Assembly: GCF_006716235.1 (NCBI RefSeq)
Contig: NZ_VFOR01000002.1
Span: 620,001-684,000, forward strand
Reading direction: 5' to 3'
Origin: Propioniferax innocua
GTDB taxonomy: Bacteria; Actinomycetota; Actinomycetes; Propionibacteriales; Propionibacteriaceae
DNA: 64,000 bases
Made by a program: the position numbers and the translations under genes. This document shows, one piece after another, positions 19,169-29,774 of the stretch (position 1 is the stretch's first letter; the number at the start of each line of letters is the position of its first letter). The notes beneath the pieces are model-generated. The model saw nothing but the letters and a program-made list of their open reading frames with translations. It was not told the origin of the DNA and made no database searches.

Positions 19169-20888
19169 TCGATCCTGGTTCAAGGACGCATCACTGATCA
19201 CCCACACCGGAGCGCGGCTGCTGGCCGAGGACCCCATGCACGCTCTCGTTCAGGTGAGCAGACGCCTCCCCGCGGGCCTTCGCAGGCATCTGGAGCCCAA
19301 ACCCGGCCCCGCATCGCTGACCCGAGCGTTCCGCGCCTGGTTGTCGGATCACCCGGCTGATGCTGCCCGCATGCTCGCCGCGCTCTCCACCGGCCCACAG
19401 CGACCTCACTCACCGCTCTCGGATTCGAGCCCGGCCGGACGCCTACGGGAATTGTTGGCGGTGGCTCTGGGAGAGCTGGACGCCGAGGCGTCCAGCCCTG
19501 CGGGGCGGGCTCGGGCGCTGTGGCAGCTCGGCGCTCTCACCGAAGCCATCGAAGAGCTCGCCGACAGCGACTCGGTGCTCGCACAACGCATCGAATCCGA
19601 ACGCCGCATGCTGACACCCGGCATGGAGGTTCGGCTCACCCGCCGCACTCCCCTCCGGGATGGCACTGGCGTCCTGATGCCGCTGACCAACTGCCTGCCG
19701 TGGACGCGGAGTGGTTACACCGCACGTTCCCGGGCGATCTGTTCGGCGTTGAAACAGGCTGGCGTCGATGTTTCGGTGGTGACACGGATCGGTTACCCCG
19801 TCACCGTGGGGCTCCCCGCCCGTCCTGTGCTCCACCACGTGGACGGTGTTCCCCACCATCGGCTGCCGGTGGCCGCGCTGGAGCCCACCCTTGATGGCAG
19901 GGCGGGGCAACAGGCGGCACTCGTGCGCGAGCTCGCCGAGAAACTGCGTCCAAGCGTGCTGCACACCACCACCGACTACACCAACGCCGTGGCGACGCGA
20001 GCAGTCGCCGAGGCCACCGGCCTGCCGTGGGTGTACGAGATGCGCGGCATGCTCGAGCTGACCTGGATCGCTTCACGCCCGCTGCGTCATCAACCCACGG
20101 CGGCAGCATCCGAACGGGTGCGGCTGCTGCGTGCCCGCGAGGCCGAACTGGCCGGCGACGCCGACGCCGTCATCTGCCTCTCCCGGGTGCAGAAGGACGA
20201 TCTGGTCGGGCGGGGCGTCGAGGCCGACAAGATCGTGGTGGCCCCCAACGCCGTTGCCGACAAGGTCCTGGAGCGTCCCCGCACCGATCCACTGACGGCT
20301 CGTGAACGGCTCGGGTTGCCCCGGGATGGGTTCTGGGTCGGCACGGTCACCTCGATGGTCGACTATGAAGGGCTCGACACCCTCGTGGAGGCCGTGGCTC
20401 TGGCCCGAGAGGCCGGCCACGATCTGCGGGCTGCCCTCGTGGGTGACGGGGTCGCACGGCCCGGGCTCATCCACAGGGTTCACGAACTCGGGCTGAATGA
20501 CGCGATCGTGTTCCCCGGCCGCGTGCCAGCAGACGAAGCCCTGCACTGGCATGAGGCCCTCGACGTATTCACCGTTCCCCGGCGCGACACCCCCGTATGC
20601 CGTTACGTCACCCCTCTGAAACCTCTGGAGGCCATGGCCCTGGGGCGCCCCGTGCTGGCCAGCGACCTGCCCGCGCTGGCAGAGGTGACAGCCGACGGCG
20701 CGGTCGGCGCACTGGCGCCGCCGGACGACCCTCAGGCCTGGGCGAGCGCCCTGATCGCGGCGCAATCAGACCGGCAATGGCGCAGAACCGCCGCAGAACG
20801 AGGGCGGGCCCACGCCGCGCGTCACACTTGGGCCCATGTTGCTGCGGACTACTGTGACCTCTACCGAAGATTGAGTGAGGAGCCATGA
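19161..20888 (+). CDS. Family 4-type glycosyltransferase, long N-terminus
   Basis: A 575-residue GT-B glycosyltransferase. About 150 N-terminal residues are helical and of no known family. The acceptor domain then reads LPWTRSGYTARSRAIC, and VYEMRGMLELTWIASRP is typical of GT4 proteins. The donor domain has VGTVTSMVDYEGLDTLVEA and TPLKPLEAMALGRPVLAS with the conserved Glu. It starts at GTG 19161, overlapping the previous gene by 8 bp, and ends with an ATGA overlap with the ABC permease gene. Tight coupling suggests one surface polymer is made and exported by this set. Confidence 0.86.
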   Translation: MTDRSWFKDASLITHTGARLLAEDPMHALVQVSRRLPAGLRRHLEPKPGPASLTRAFRAWLSDHPADAARMLAALSTGPQRPHSPLSDSSPAGRLRELLAVALGELDAEASSPAGRARALWQLGALTEAIEELADSDSVLAQRIESERRMLTPGMEVRLTRRTPLRDGTGVLMPLTNCLPWTRSGYTARSRAICSALKQAGVDVSVVTRIGYPVTVGLPARPVLHHVDGVPHHRLPVAALEPTLDGRAGQQAALVRELAEKLRPSVLHTTTDYTNAVATRAVAEATGLPWVYEMRGMLELTWIASRPLRHQPTAAASERVRLLRAREAELAGDADAVICLSRVQKDDLVGRGVEADKIVVAPNAVADKVLERPRTDPLTARERLGLPRDGFWVGTVTSMVDYEGLDTLVEAVALAREAGHDLRAALVGDGVARPGLIHRVHELGLNDAIVFPGRVPADEALHWHEALDVFTVPRRDTPVCRYVTPLKPLEAMALGRPVLASDLPALAEVTADGAVGALAPPDDPQAWASALIAAQSDRQWRRTAAERGRAHAARHTWAHVAADYCDLYRRLSEEP

Positions 20889-21883
20889 CCCCTGCCGATG
20901 AGCTGCATCCACGTCGTGCGGTCGATGTCGCCGACGCGGGCAGCGTCCCCGCCGCCGATGAATCCGCTGACCGCGGCCCGGCCGAGGGGGATCCGGCCCA
21001 GGGGCGACGGGGCAACGGCTCGCGCAGGGGCGGCGAAGCACGCCGAGAGCCGGCCGGTCCCATGCTCCACGAAGTCGGTGGACGCCCCCCGCTCGGCGTC
21101 TACATCACCCGGTTGCTGGCCCGACGCCATTTCGCGTGGACGCACGCGTCGGCACAGGCTCTGTCGAAGAACTCAAGCAACGTCTTGGGCAACATCTGGC
21201 TGGTGCTCGGGCCGATGCTCGATGCATTCGCGTACTACGTGATCTTCGCGCTGATCCTCAAGACCGACCGCGGGATGCCGAACTTCTTCGCCTTCATCGT
21301 TCTGGGTGTCTTCCTGTTCCGTTACTCGATGAAGTCCCTCAACGCCGGAAGCGGGTTGATCCGCAGCAGCAAGGGCCTCATCCGGGGGTTCGCGTTCCCA
21401 CGTGCAGCCCTTCCCCTGGCGGCGCTGATCCGTGAGGCCATCTCGATGGTCCCGGTGATCATCACTGCGCTCGTGCTCGTGGTTGCGGTGCCTCCGCACG
21501 AGCCACCGAACAGGCTGTGGATACTTCTTCCAGCGCTGCTGGCACTGCAGACGGTGTTCAACTTCGGGCTGATCCTCACCACGGCACGGTTGACCTACCA
21601 TCTCCCCGACCTCTCGAGCCTGATCAGCGTCCTCAGCCGGTTCTGGATGTACGGCTCGGGCGTGCTGTTCTCCGTCGAACGGTTCGTGGACAGTCCGGGC
21701 TTCATGACGTTCATGAAGATCAACCCGTTGTTCCACATCCTGGCGATCGCCCGCAGCATCGTCATCGACGAAACGGTCCCCCCGGCCGAACCGTGGCTGA
21801 TCCTGACCGCGTGGTCGGTGGGCATGCTCCTGTTCGGTTTCATCTATTTCTGGCGGGGAGAGGTGAACTATGGACGCGAATGA
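20885..21883 (+). CDS. ABC-2 type polysaccharide/teichoic acid export permease
   Basis: A 332-residue permease of the TagG/Wzm/RfbA type. The first 65 residues are polar, rich in Ala, Gly and Arg, and cytosolic. About six membrane helices follow (for example AFAYYVIFALIL, FFAFIVLGVFLF, VPVIITALVLVVAV, WLILTAWSVGMLLFGFI). FRYSMKSLNAGSGLI and RFWMYGSGVLFSVERF are typical of the family. The ATG overlaps the preceding stop, and the gene overlaps the ATP-binding subunit gene by 14 bp. It would carry a lipid-linked glycan across the cytoplasmic membrane. Confidence 0.88.
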   Translation: MTPADELHPRRAVDVADAGSVPAADESADRGPAEGDPAQGRRGNGSRRGGEARREPAGPMLHEVGGRPPLGVYITRLLARRHFAWTHASAQALSKNSSNVLGNIWLVLGPMLDAFAYYVIFALILKTDRGMPNFFAFIVLGVFLFRYSMKSLNAGSGLIRSSKGLIRGFAFPRAALPLAALIREAISMVPVIITALVLVVAVPPHEPPNRLWILLPALLALQTVFNFGLILTTARLTYHLPDLSSLISVLSRFWMYGSGVLFSVERFVDSPGFMTFMKINPLFHILAIARSIVIDETVPPAEPWLILTAWSVGMLLFGFIYFWRGEVNYGRE

Positions 21884-22748
21884 CCGCCCCGGCCCGGCAA
21901 CCGTGGTCGTGGATCACGTCGGGATGGATTACCGCACCCCCACCACCGCCCCGCCCTCGGGCCGACGTCGCCGCTTCACGCACAATCTTCGCCGCATGGT
22001 GGGTATGAGCAACCACACCTACGTCCACGCGCTGAAGGACGTCTCGTTCGTCGCACACGAGGGCGAGCAGATCGGCCTCGTGGGCCAGAACGGTTCGGGC
22101 AAATCCACCCTGCTGCGCATCATCGCGGGTGTCGAACCACCTACACGCGGCACCGTCCGCTCGACGTCGACCCCGATCCTGCTCGGCATCAACGCTGCAC
22201 TCATTCCGACGCTGAGCGGGGAACGCAATATCGAGCTCGGCCTGCTCGCCATGGGGCTCCACCCCGACAAGGTGCACAGGATGATCCCGCAGGTCGCGAA
22301 GCTGGCGGGTATCGGGGCCGCGATCAAGCGTCCGATGAGTACTTACTCCTCCGGAATGGGCGCCCGTCTGCGGTTCGCCATCGCCGCCGCCTACCAACCA
22401 CACATCATGCTGATCGATGAGGCGCTGGGGGCCGGTGACGCCGCGTTCTCCAGCCGCAGCGAGAAGGTCGTCAAACGATTGCGGGCCAATGCCGGCACGA
22501 TCTTCCTGGTCTCGCACGCCGCACAGACCGTCGAGGAGACCTGCTCGCGGGCCATCTGGCTCCACAACGGCGAGTTGCTCGCCGACGGACCTGCGGAGGA
22601 AACCGCCCGCAAGTACCGCTGGTGGGCCTGGAACGTGGCCCAGGACGAGCCCCACGTGGCCGAGAAACTCCTGCACCAGGCCCGCGAGGAGTTCACGGAG
22701 AAACGTGCCGCGAACCTCGCCGAAGTGGAAGCATGCCGGGCAGTCTGA
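21870..22748 (+). CDS. ABC polysaccharide/teichoic acid export ATP-binding protein (TagH/Wzt type)
   Basis: A 292-residue ATPase. Walker A is GLVGQNGSGKSTLLR, the signature is YSSGMGARLRFAIA and Walker B is HIMLIDEALGAGDA with the DEALGAGD form typical of TagH/Wzt. The switch His is in FLVSHAAQTVEE. The N-terminal insert (RRRRFTHNLRRMVGMSNHTYVHALKD) is the usual gate-helix region of O-antigen/teichoic-acid exporters. No C-terminal carbohydrate-binding domain is present, so substrate tagging as in Wzt is unlikely. It overlaps both neighbours (TGATG with the next gene). Confidence 0.9.
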   Translation: MDANDRPGPATVVVDHVGMDYRTPTTAPPSGRRRRFTHNLRRMVGMSNHTYVHALKDVSFVAHEGEQIGLVGQNGSGKSTLLRIIAGVEPPTRGTVRSTSTPILLGINAALIPTLSGERNIELGLLAMGLHPDKVHRMIPQVAKLAGIGAAIKRPMSTYSSGMGARLRFAIAAAYQPHIMLIDEALGAGDAAFSSRSEKVVKRLRANAGTIFLVSHAAQTVEETCSRAIWLHNGELLADGPAEETARKYRWWAWNVAQDEPHVAEKLLHQAREEFTEKRAANLAEVEACRAV

Positions 22749-23482
22749 TGCGTGTCACGATCCACGGCAGTTGCGTCTCCCGCGATGCCTTCGAGCTCAT
22801 CGATCCAGCCCAGGCCACCCTGACCCGGTATATAGCCCGTCAGTCGCTGATCAGCGCCGGTACCGCATGCCCGCCACTGTTCGACCCCGCTGACCTGCTG
22901 GACAGCCCGTTCCAGATCCGCATGCTCTCCGGTGACCTGCGCGGTGACGCGCTCGAACACATCACAGGGGTGGCCGCTGAGACAGACCTGTTGGTGTGTG
23001 ATCTCACCGATGAACGGCTCGGCGTGTTCGCCCTCCCCGATGGTTCCTACCTGACGCGCACCGTCGAAGGACTGGCCCAGCACGTATACCCCGCTGGGCT
23101 GCGATTGATCGAGCTGGGCGACGACGAGCATTTCCGGCTCTTCGAGCATGCCCTCGACCGCTGGGCCACCACCGTTGCCGACGCCGGGTTGCTCGACCGC
23201 GTGGTCGTGCTGCACGTGCCCTGGGCCTCACAGACGGTCGATGGCGAGGCGACCCCCGCGAGTTTCAAGCTATCGGCAGACCTGGCGAACGTGGTGTACT
23301 CGCGCTACCTGTATGCGATGTTCGACCGTGTGGATCCTTGGGTCATCCGCCCCCGGGTTCGCGTCGCCGCGCAGGGCGATCACCAGTGGGGACCGGCCCC
23401 GTTTCACTACGTACCGGAGGTTCAGCGAGATCTCGCCGACCAGATCGTCGAACTCGGACGCCGGATCGGTCCACGCGACTGA
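22748..23482 (+). CDS. DUF6270-type protein at the end of the glycan operon
   Basis: A 244-residue soluble protein starting MRVTIHGSCVSRDAFEL. The GSCVSRD motif is the hallmark of DUF6270 proteins, often found in capsule and glycan loci and resembling the Ser block of SGNH hydrolases. LLVCDLTDERLGVF, VVVLHVPWASQT and a C-terminal FHYVPEVQRDLADQI fit the same family. ATG 22748 shares a base with the ABC ATPase stop. The frame continues 42 codons upstream only as a shadow of that gene. A glycan-modifying esterase or transferase role is an inference from context. Confidence 0.78.
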   Translation: MRVTIHGSCVSRDAFELIDPAQATLTRYIARQSLISAGTACPPLFDPADLLDSPFQIRMLSGDLRGDALEHITGVAAETDLLVCDLTDERLGVFALPDGSYLTRTVEGLAQHVYPAGLRLIELGDDEHFRLFEHALDRWATTVADAGLLDRVVVLHVPWASQTVDGEATPASFKLSADLANVVYSRYLYAMFDRVDPWVIRPRVRVAAQGDHQWGPAPFHYVPEVQRDLADQIVELGRRIGPRD

Positions 23483-23521
23483 GCGCGGTCGTCTGCGCTC
23501 GTACTCAGGCCACCGGGCCTG

Positions 23522-24451
23522 TCAGGCCATGTACAGGGGCGCCTGAACCCGATACCGGGGGCTGTCTCCCCGCGACGAAGCGTGATCTGGCGGTCCGGTC
23601 TCCGAACCTTCCAGGTACCGGTGTCCATCAGCCACAGACTGTTCGGGGGCGGGGTTCCCGGAAGCGCTCTCGCCGGGGATCGGCTGCGCCGGCTGGCTCA
23701 CCACAGGGCCCGACCGCTCAGGCTGCGGCTGTTCCGGCTGTGGCTGCCCGGGCTGCGGCTGCTCAGGCTGCGGCTGCTCAGGCTGTGGCTGCTCCGGCTG
23801 TGGCTGCTCAGGCTGCGGCTGCTCGGGCTGCGGCTGTTCCGGCTGCGGCTGCTCGGGCGCAGGCTGTTCCGGCTGCGGCTGCTCGGGCGCAGGCTGTTCC
23901 GGCTGTGGCTGCCCGGGCGCAGGCTGCTCGGGGTCCGGTTCTCCTTCGCCCGGGTCCTGCGGGGCCTCCGGCTGCGGGGCATCGGCGGGGGGCTCCCCCA
24001 TCGGTGGCTCTTCGGAGGGAGGCGGGCTCGCGGGTGTCACCGGCGCCGGGGCCTCCGACGTCGCGCCGGGAACGAGCGGTGGCGGGTCGGGCTCGGGCGT
24101 CGCGTAGGTCGGCAGGGTCCCGGGACGGAGCGCCAGAACCACTCCGACCACGACGAGGATGGCACCGATGATGGCCATCGGCGCAGTGAAGCGTCGTGGC
24201 ACTTCCGACAGGTACGAGGAACGGCGGAACCACAGAATCGTTCCGATGAGGAACACCGGGAGACCGACGAGGATCAGCGTCAGCCACAAGCCCGCCAGCC
24301 ACCCGCACAGCAATGTGTAGAGCAGTGCAACCGCGCCGCCGACCCACATCTTGTTGCGCCGTTCGCGCTCCTCGGCGCGGGCATGCTCGCCCAGAAGGTC
24401 GAGGAACTCATCGGTGTCTTCGAGAGACTCCGTTCGGTCCGGCCCGCCCAT
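23522..24451 (-). CDS. Membrane protein with PEQPQ repeat tail
   Basis: A 309-residue protein of unknown function. An acidic N-terminus with a short coiled coil ([16 protein letters not shown]) precedes two membrane helices ([34 protein letters not shown]) and, after a short loop, a third ([15 protein letters not shown]). The tail, residues about 100-309, is Pro/Glu/Gln-rich with a pentapeptide repeat PEQPQ/PAPEQ. It probably spans the cell wall like a stalk. I chose the ATG at 24451 because the downstream sequence is acidic and family-like; an open frame extends 23 codons further. It converges with the glycan operon. Confidence 0.7.
   Translation of the reverse strand: MGGPDRTESLEDTDEFLDLLGEHARAEERERRNKMWVGGAVALLYTLLCGWLAGLWLTLILVGLPVFLIGTILWFRRSSYLSEVPRRFTAPMAIIGAILVVVGVVLALRPGTLPTYATPEPDPPPLVPGATSEAPAPVTPASPPPSEEPPMGEPPADAPQPEAPQDPGEGEPDPEQPAPGQPQPEQPAPEQPQPEQPAPEQPQPEQPQPEQPQPEQPQPEQPQPEQPQPEQPQPGQPQPEQPQPERSGPVVSQPAQPIPGESASGNPAPEQSVADGHRYLEGSETGPPDHASSRGDSPRYRVQAPLYMA
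23706..23935 (-). repeat. 15-bp coding repeat encoding PEQPQ
   Basis: About 14 imperfect 15-bp units encode PEQPQ or [10 protein letters not shown] within the tail of the membrane protein. Units vary at third positions and at Gly/Glu codons, so this is an older coding minisatellite rather than a fresh expansion. Confidence 0.85.
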
Positions 24452-24566
24452 GTCCGCGGTGTCCTCCACACATCTCCCCACGTTGGTCCTTGGTGCCCCG
24501 CTCGATCTGTCCGAGCACAACAGATCGCGGCACCGTCAGCCCGCACACACGCGGGCTCGGGTCATG

Positions 24567-25040
24567 TTAACCCGAGTGCGGAGGACCGGAAAGTTCCTGT
24601 CGGCGTCGGATGAGTTCCTCGGCCGCAATCCCCAGCACGAGCGCCCACGCGCCACAGAAGATCGCCTCGCGGTACATGACGAGATATTCACGGATCCGTG
24701 CCTGCCCCGGATCGGCCACCGCGTAGAGGACCGGAACATCCTCACCAACAGCCGGCGGGTCGCTCAGCGGTCGCGGATCGGTGAATTCATGGGTGTTCCC
24801 AGCACCATCGGTGAAGCGGACCAGAACGGTGTACTGCACCGGGACCCGAACCTGCCCCGCCTCGTCTTTCAGCGTTTCCAGCTCGACCACCGAACCGGTT
24901 GCTGCTTCGGCGCGTAACTGGAACAGGAGATTACCGGCGCCGAAGAACGCTGCGGCGAGCGTCAGAAGCACGGCAACCGCACCCACCACCTTGCCGACGG
25001 TGCGGCGGTGGCGGAGTGCGGTTGCCAGGGCAGTACTCAC
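24567..25040 (-). CDS. Small membrane protein, DUF3592-like
   Basis: A 157-residue protein with a membrane helix at about residues 17-40 (VVGAVAVLLTLAAAFFGAG) and a second at about 122-142 (AIFCGAWALVLGIAAEEL). The beta-rich domain between them (ATGSVVELETLKDEAG, YTVLVRFTDGAGNTHEF, VGEDVPVLYAVADPGQARI) has the pattern of DUF3592 proteins, including the VPVLYDPxxP-like strand. The GTG start lies 21 bp after the clpC stop, so it may be read with clpC. Its role is unknown. Confidence 0.7.
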   Translation of the reverse strand: MSTALATALRHRRTVGKVVGAVAVLLTLAAAFFGAGNLLFQLRAEAATGSVVELETLKDEAGQVRVPVQYTVLVRFTDGAGNTHEFTDPRPLSDPPAVGEDVPVLYAVADPGQARIREYLVMYREAIFCGAWALVLGIAAEELIRRRQELSGPPHSG

Positions 25041-25061
25041 AGATCCGACGCTCGGATCGGG

Positions 25062-27587
<2,526 letters not shown>

Positions 27588-27710
27588 GTTTCACACTCCC
27601 CTACCGGCGTTGTGCCGGATTCTTTGCCTCGGTTCGCCCAACTCTAGTCATGCTTCGGTTGAGCGTCATGCACTCAACAATGCGTCGGCCGGCACTTTCA
27701 TTCCCGCATG

Positions 27711-27742
27711 TTCACCGTGAGCGTAAGAATTCACCGTGGGCG
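27711..27742. repeat. Direct repeat in the clpC upstream region
   Basis: TTCACCGTG occurs at 27711 and again at 27730, one 19-bp period apart, each followed by (A/G)GCG. It lies between the CPBP gene stop (27770) and the clpC promoter region, about 130 bp before the clpC ATG. It could be an operator or another 3'-end duplication. No match to a known regulator box was recognised. Confidence 0.5.
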
Positions 27743-27769
27743 AACCCGGCCGACCCACGCCGGGTGCTG

Positions 27770-28393
27770 TCAGCCGACCAACATCGGCGCAAGAACGCAG
27801 AGCATGGCCACTGCCGTCCCATGGGTCAGCAGCGGCGGCAGGATGCTCCCGGTCACCCACCGCTGACGCGCGCAGGCCAACCCCAGGACGACTGCCCCAA
27901 GCGCCATCACCTCATTGCCGATGACCACCCACATGATCGCCGAGAGCGCCATGGTCCCCAGAATCCGTGCTGGTTTGGGCAGCAATGTGAACAGCCCATG
28001 ACGCAACGCGAGCTCCTCACCGGTGGCCAGTGCGATCACCGCCGCGCAGGACCAGACGATGTCCAGCCGACCCCACGGCGCCATGATCGCCGCAACGGAC
28101 TCAGCCATACCCACCGACGAGAGGATCCACAGACCGACCGCCAGCAGAAGGCCGAGAAGAACACCCAGAACCAACGGTGCCGTGACAGCCTGGGCCGACC
28201 ACCCACGGCGCGGACGCCACGGCAGCGGCCCCGCAGTCGCTGCTGCACCCACCCAGACGAGCACCGCGGCACCGAACCAGGTGAGGGCCAGCGTCGACTC
28301 CGTGGCGAATCCCACTGCCGCGAACGCGGTACCGACCGCAGTCGCCCCCACCGCCGCGAGAAGCCGGATGATGTCGTTCCTGCTCTCGATCAT
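27770..28393 (-). CDS. CPBP-family intramembrane metalloprotease-like protein
   Basis: A 207-residue membrane protein with about six hydrophobic helices. The CPBP motif 1 is complete (ATGEELALRHGLF: Glu-Glu and Arg). Motif 3 is reduced (VIGNEVMALGAVVLG) and motif 4 keeps a His (LLTHGTAVAM). It starts at ATG 28393, which has a TAGGTT box exactly 7 bases upstream; a TTG three codons earlier falls inside that box and is unlikely. It is divergent from a small membrane-protein gene. Substrates of actinobacterial CPBP proteins are not known. Confidence 0.78.
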   Translation of the reverse strand: MIESRNDIIRLLAAVGATAVGTAFAAVGFATESTLALTWFGAAVLVWVGAAATAGPLPWRPRRGWSAQAVTAPLVLGVLLGLLLAVGLWILSSVGMAESVAAIMAPWGRLDIVWSCAAVIALATGEELALRHGLFTLLPKPARILGTMALSAIMWVVIGNEVMALGAVVLGLACARQRWVTGSILPPLLTHGTAVAMLCVLAPMLVG

Positions 28394-28400
28394 GCCTGCC

Positions 28401-28406
28401 AACCTA
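28401..28406 (-). promoter_or_regulatory. Leaderless -10 box of the CPBP gene
   Basis: TAGGTT on the minus strand lies 7 bases before the ATG at 28393. The box is 11 bp from the divergent -10 box at 28418-28423, so the two promoters face away from a shared core. Confidence 0.55.
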
Positions 28407-28417
28407 TGCCATTCGCC

Positions 28418-28423
28418 TAGGCT
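28418..28423 (+). promoter_or_regulatory. Leaderless -10 box of the small membrane protein gene
   Basis: TAGGCT lies 6 bases before the GTG start at 28430. No ribosome-binding site is present. Confidence 0.55.
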
Positions 28424-28429
28424 GGGAAC

Positions 28430-28831
28430 GTGACCACTTCAACCAATTCCTCATCCCTGCTCATCCTGCGTATCACCGCCTGCCTCCTCGCAGCGCTCTC
28501 GATCGTTCAAGCGGTCCTCGGCTTCGTACTGCTCGGTGGCGGCGCCCCCCAGCTGCACAAGATCATCGGCATGGCCAGCTTCGCGATCAGCGTCATCGCC
28601 TCGATCGCTGCCGTGCTCTGGGCGCGGCCGAGCGGAAACAAGGGACTCATGTTCCACGCGATCGGCGTCATGATCCTTGCCGTCGCGCAGGTCGGTATCG
28701 GAGAGGCCGGTCTGGCCGCCGGTGGCCTGCAGACCGTGCACGCCTCCCTCGGAGTGCTCTACCTCGTCGCCGCCGTCGCCCTCGCGACGCTCTCGATCCG
28801 CAAGCCGCTGGGGTCGAACCCAGCCTCCTGA
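28430..28831 (+). CDS. Small four-helix membrane protein of unknown function
   Basis: A 133-residue protein with four clear hydrophobic helices (ITACLLAALSIVQAVLGF, GMASFAISVIASIAAVLW, GVMILAVAQVGIGEAG, SLGVLYLVAAVALATLSI). A His follows the first and fourth loops (LHKIIG, VHASLG), a pattern seen in DUF6220-like or cytochrome-b561-like small proteins, but I cannot assign a family with confidence. GTG 28430 is directly after a -10 box. It converges with lepB after only 8 bp. Confidence 0.65.
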   Translation: MTTSTNSSSLLILRITACLLAALSIVQAVLGFVLLGGGAPQLHKIIGMASFAISVIASIAAVLWARPSGNKGLMFHAIGVMILAVAQVGIGEAGLAAGGLQTVHASLGVLYLVAAVALATLSIRKPLGSNPAS

Positions 28832-28839
28832 CCGATGCG

Positions 28840-29595
28840 TCAGCAGGTTCCCTGAACAAGAACTTCAGGGGCCTTTGGGGCTTCGCCCCTCGGGGGCGGG
28901 ACCCCCGCGAAGGCCTCCGGCGTGGAAAACGTCCGGAACCGCTCGAAGGGCGCAATCACCATCACCACCGAACCAGTGACATTCTCGATGGGAACGAAAC
29001 CGGTGATGCCGCGAGGTTTTCCTGGCACCAGATCATTGAGGTGACATCGTGAATCGGCTGATGCGTTGCGATGGTCACCCATGACGAAAACCCGCCCCCG
29101 GGGCACGGTGACATCGAACTCGATCTCCGAGGGATCGACGGTCTGGCCCCCTTCGGCATAGAGGTATTCCGATTCGTCCAGAGCGGCCCCATTGATCGAC
29201 ACACGCCCCTGAGCGTCACAACAACTCACCGTGTCCCCGGGCATTCCGATGACACGCTTGGTGAGGTAGTTGCGGCTGGTGTCGGGAAGAACACCCATGA
29301 GTTCCAGCACACGCTTGGGCCCGGTGCTCTTCTGGACCGGCTGATCGAGCCAGCTTCCCGGATCTGCGAAGACGATGATGTCGCCGCGCTGAAAGTCAGT
29401 GACCTTCTGCGCCATGACCTTGTCGTCTATCTGAAAGGTCTGCTCCATCGACCCGGATGGGATCGTGAACGGTTCGAACACGAACGCGCGAAGCCCGGCC
29501 GAGACGATCACCGCGCCAACGACGATGATGAGCAGCTCCCGCACGCGCAGCCAGAGGGCACGTCCCCATGAACCTCGGTCAGAATCGTGGTCCAT
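28840..29595 (-). CDS. lepB: Signal peptidase I
   Basis: A 251-residue type I signal peptidase that cleaves Sec and Tat signal peptides outside the membrane. One N-terminal helix (ELLIIVVGAVIVSAGLRAFV) precedes the catalytic Ser in IPSGSMEQTF. The Lys is in YLTKRVIGMPGD, and the box-E motif is MGDHRNASADSR. The C-terminus is extended by a Pro/Gly/Ala-rich tail ending VLVQGTC. ATG 29595 has GAGGGAG upstream; an open frame reaches 19 codons further without support. It lies downstream of lsr2 in the same direction. Confidence 0.93.
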   Translation of the reverse strand: MDHDSDRGSWGRALWLRVRELLIIVVGAVIVSAGLRAFVFEPFTIPSGSMEQTFQIDDKVMAQKVTDFQRGDIIVFADPGSWLDQPVQKSTGPKRVLELMGVLPDTSRNYLTKRVIGMPGDTVSCCDAQGRVSINGAALDESEYLYAEGGQTVDPSEIEFDVTVPRGRVFVMGDHRNASADSRCHLNDLVPGKPRGITGFVPIENVTGSVVMVIAPFERFRTFSTPEAFAGVPPPRGEAPKAPEVLVQGTC

Positions 29596-29623
29596 GGTGT
29601 CGCTCCCTCGATGGTCGGTCGCC

Positions 29624-29639
29624 CTGCATGCTAATGCAG
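29624..29639. promoter_or_regulatory. Dyad overlapping a candidate lepB -10 box
   Basis: CTGCAT-GCTA-ATGCAG is a 6-bp perfect inverted repeat 29 bp before the lepB ATG. The minus strand across it reads TAGCAT, a good -10 box. The dyad could be an operator over the lepB promoter or a coincidence of the palindromic box. Confidence 0.4.
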
Positions 29640-29711
29640 AACACCAACCCACCCCGCACAGACTTCACTTCTCACAGGCAGAACCACCGCATGTCTCACG
29701 AACAGATGTTG

Positions 29712-29774
29712 CCAGTGCGCCTCGCGGCAGGGCCAGTGCGCCTCGCGGCAGGGTCAGTGCGCCTCGCGGTAGGC
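29712..29774. repeat. 21-bp tandem repeat (3 copies) spanning the lsr2 stop codon
   Basis: Three 21-bp units (29712, 29733, 29754) follow one another. The last is the real end of lsr2, encoding the final YREAH and TGA. The two downstream copies keep the reading frame and encode CREAH, but with TGG in place of TGA. Read-through of the stop would add a repeated tail. Confidence 0.9.
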
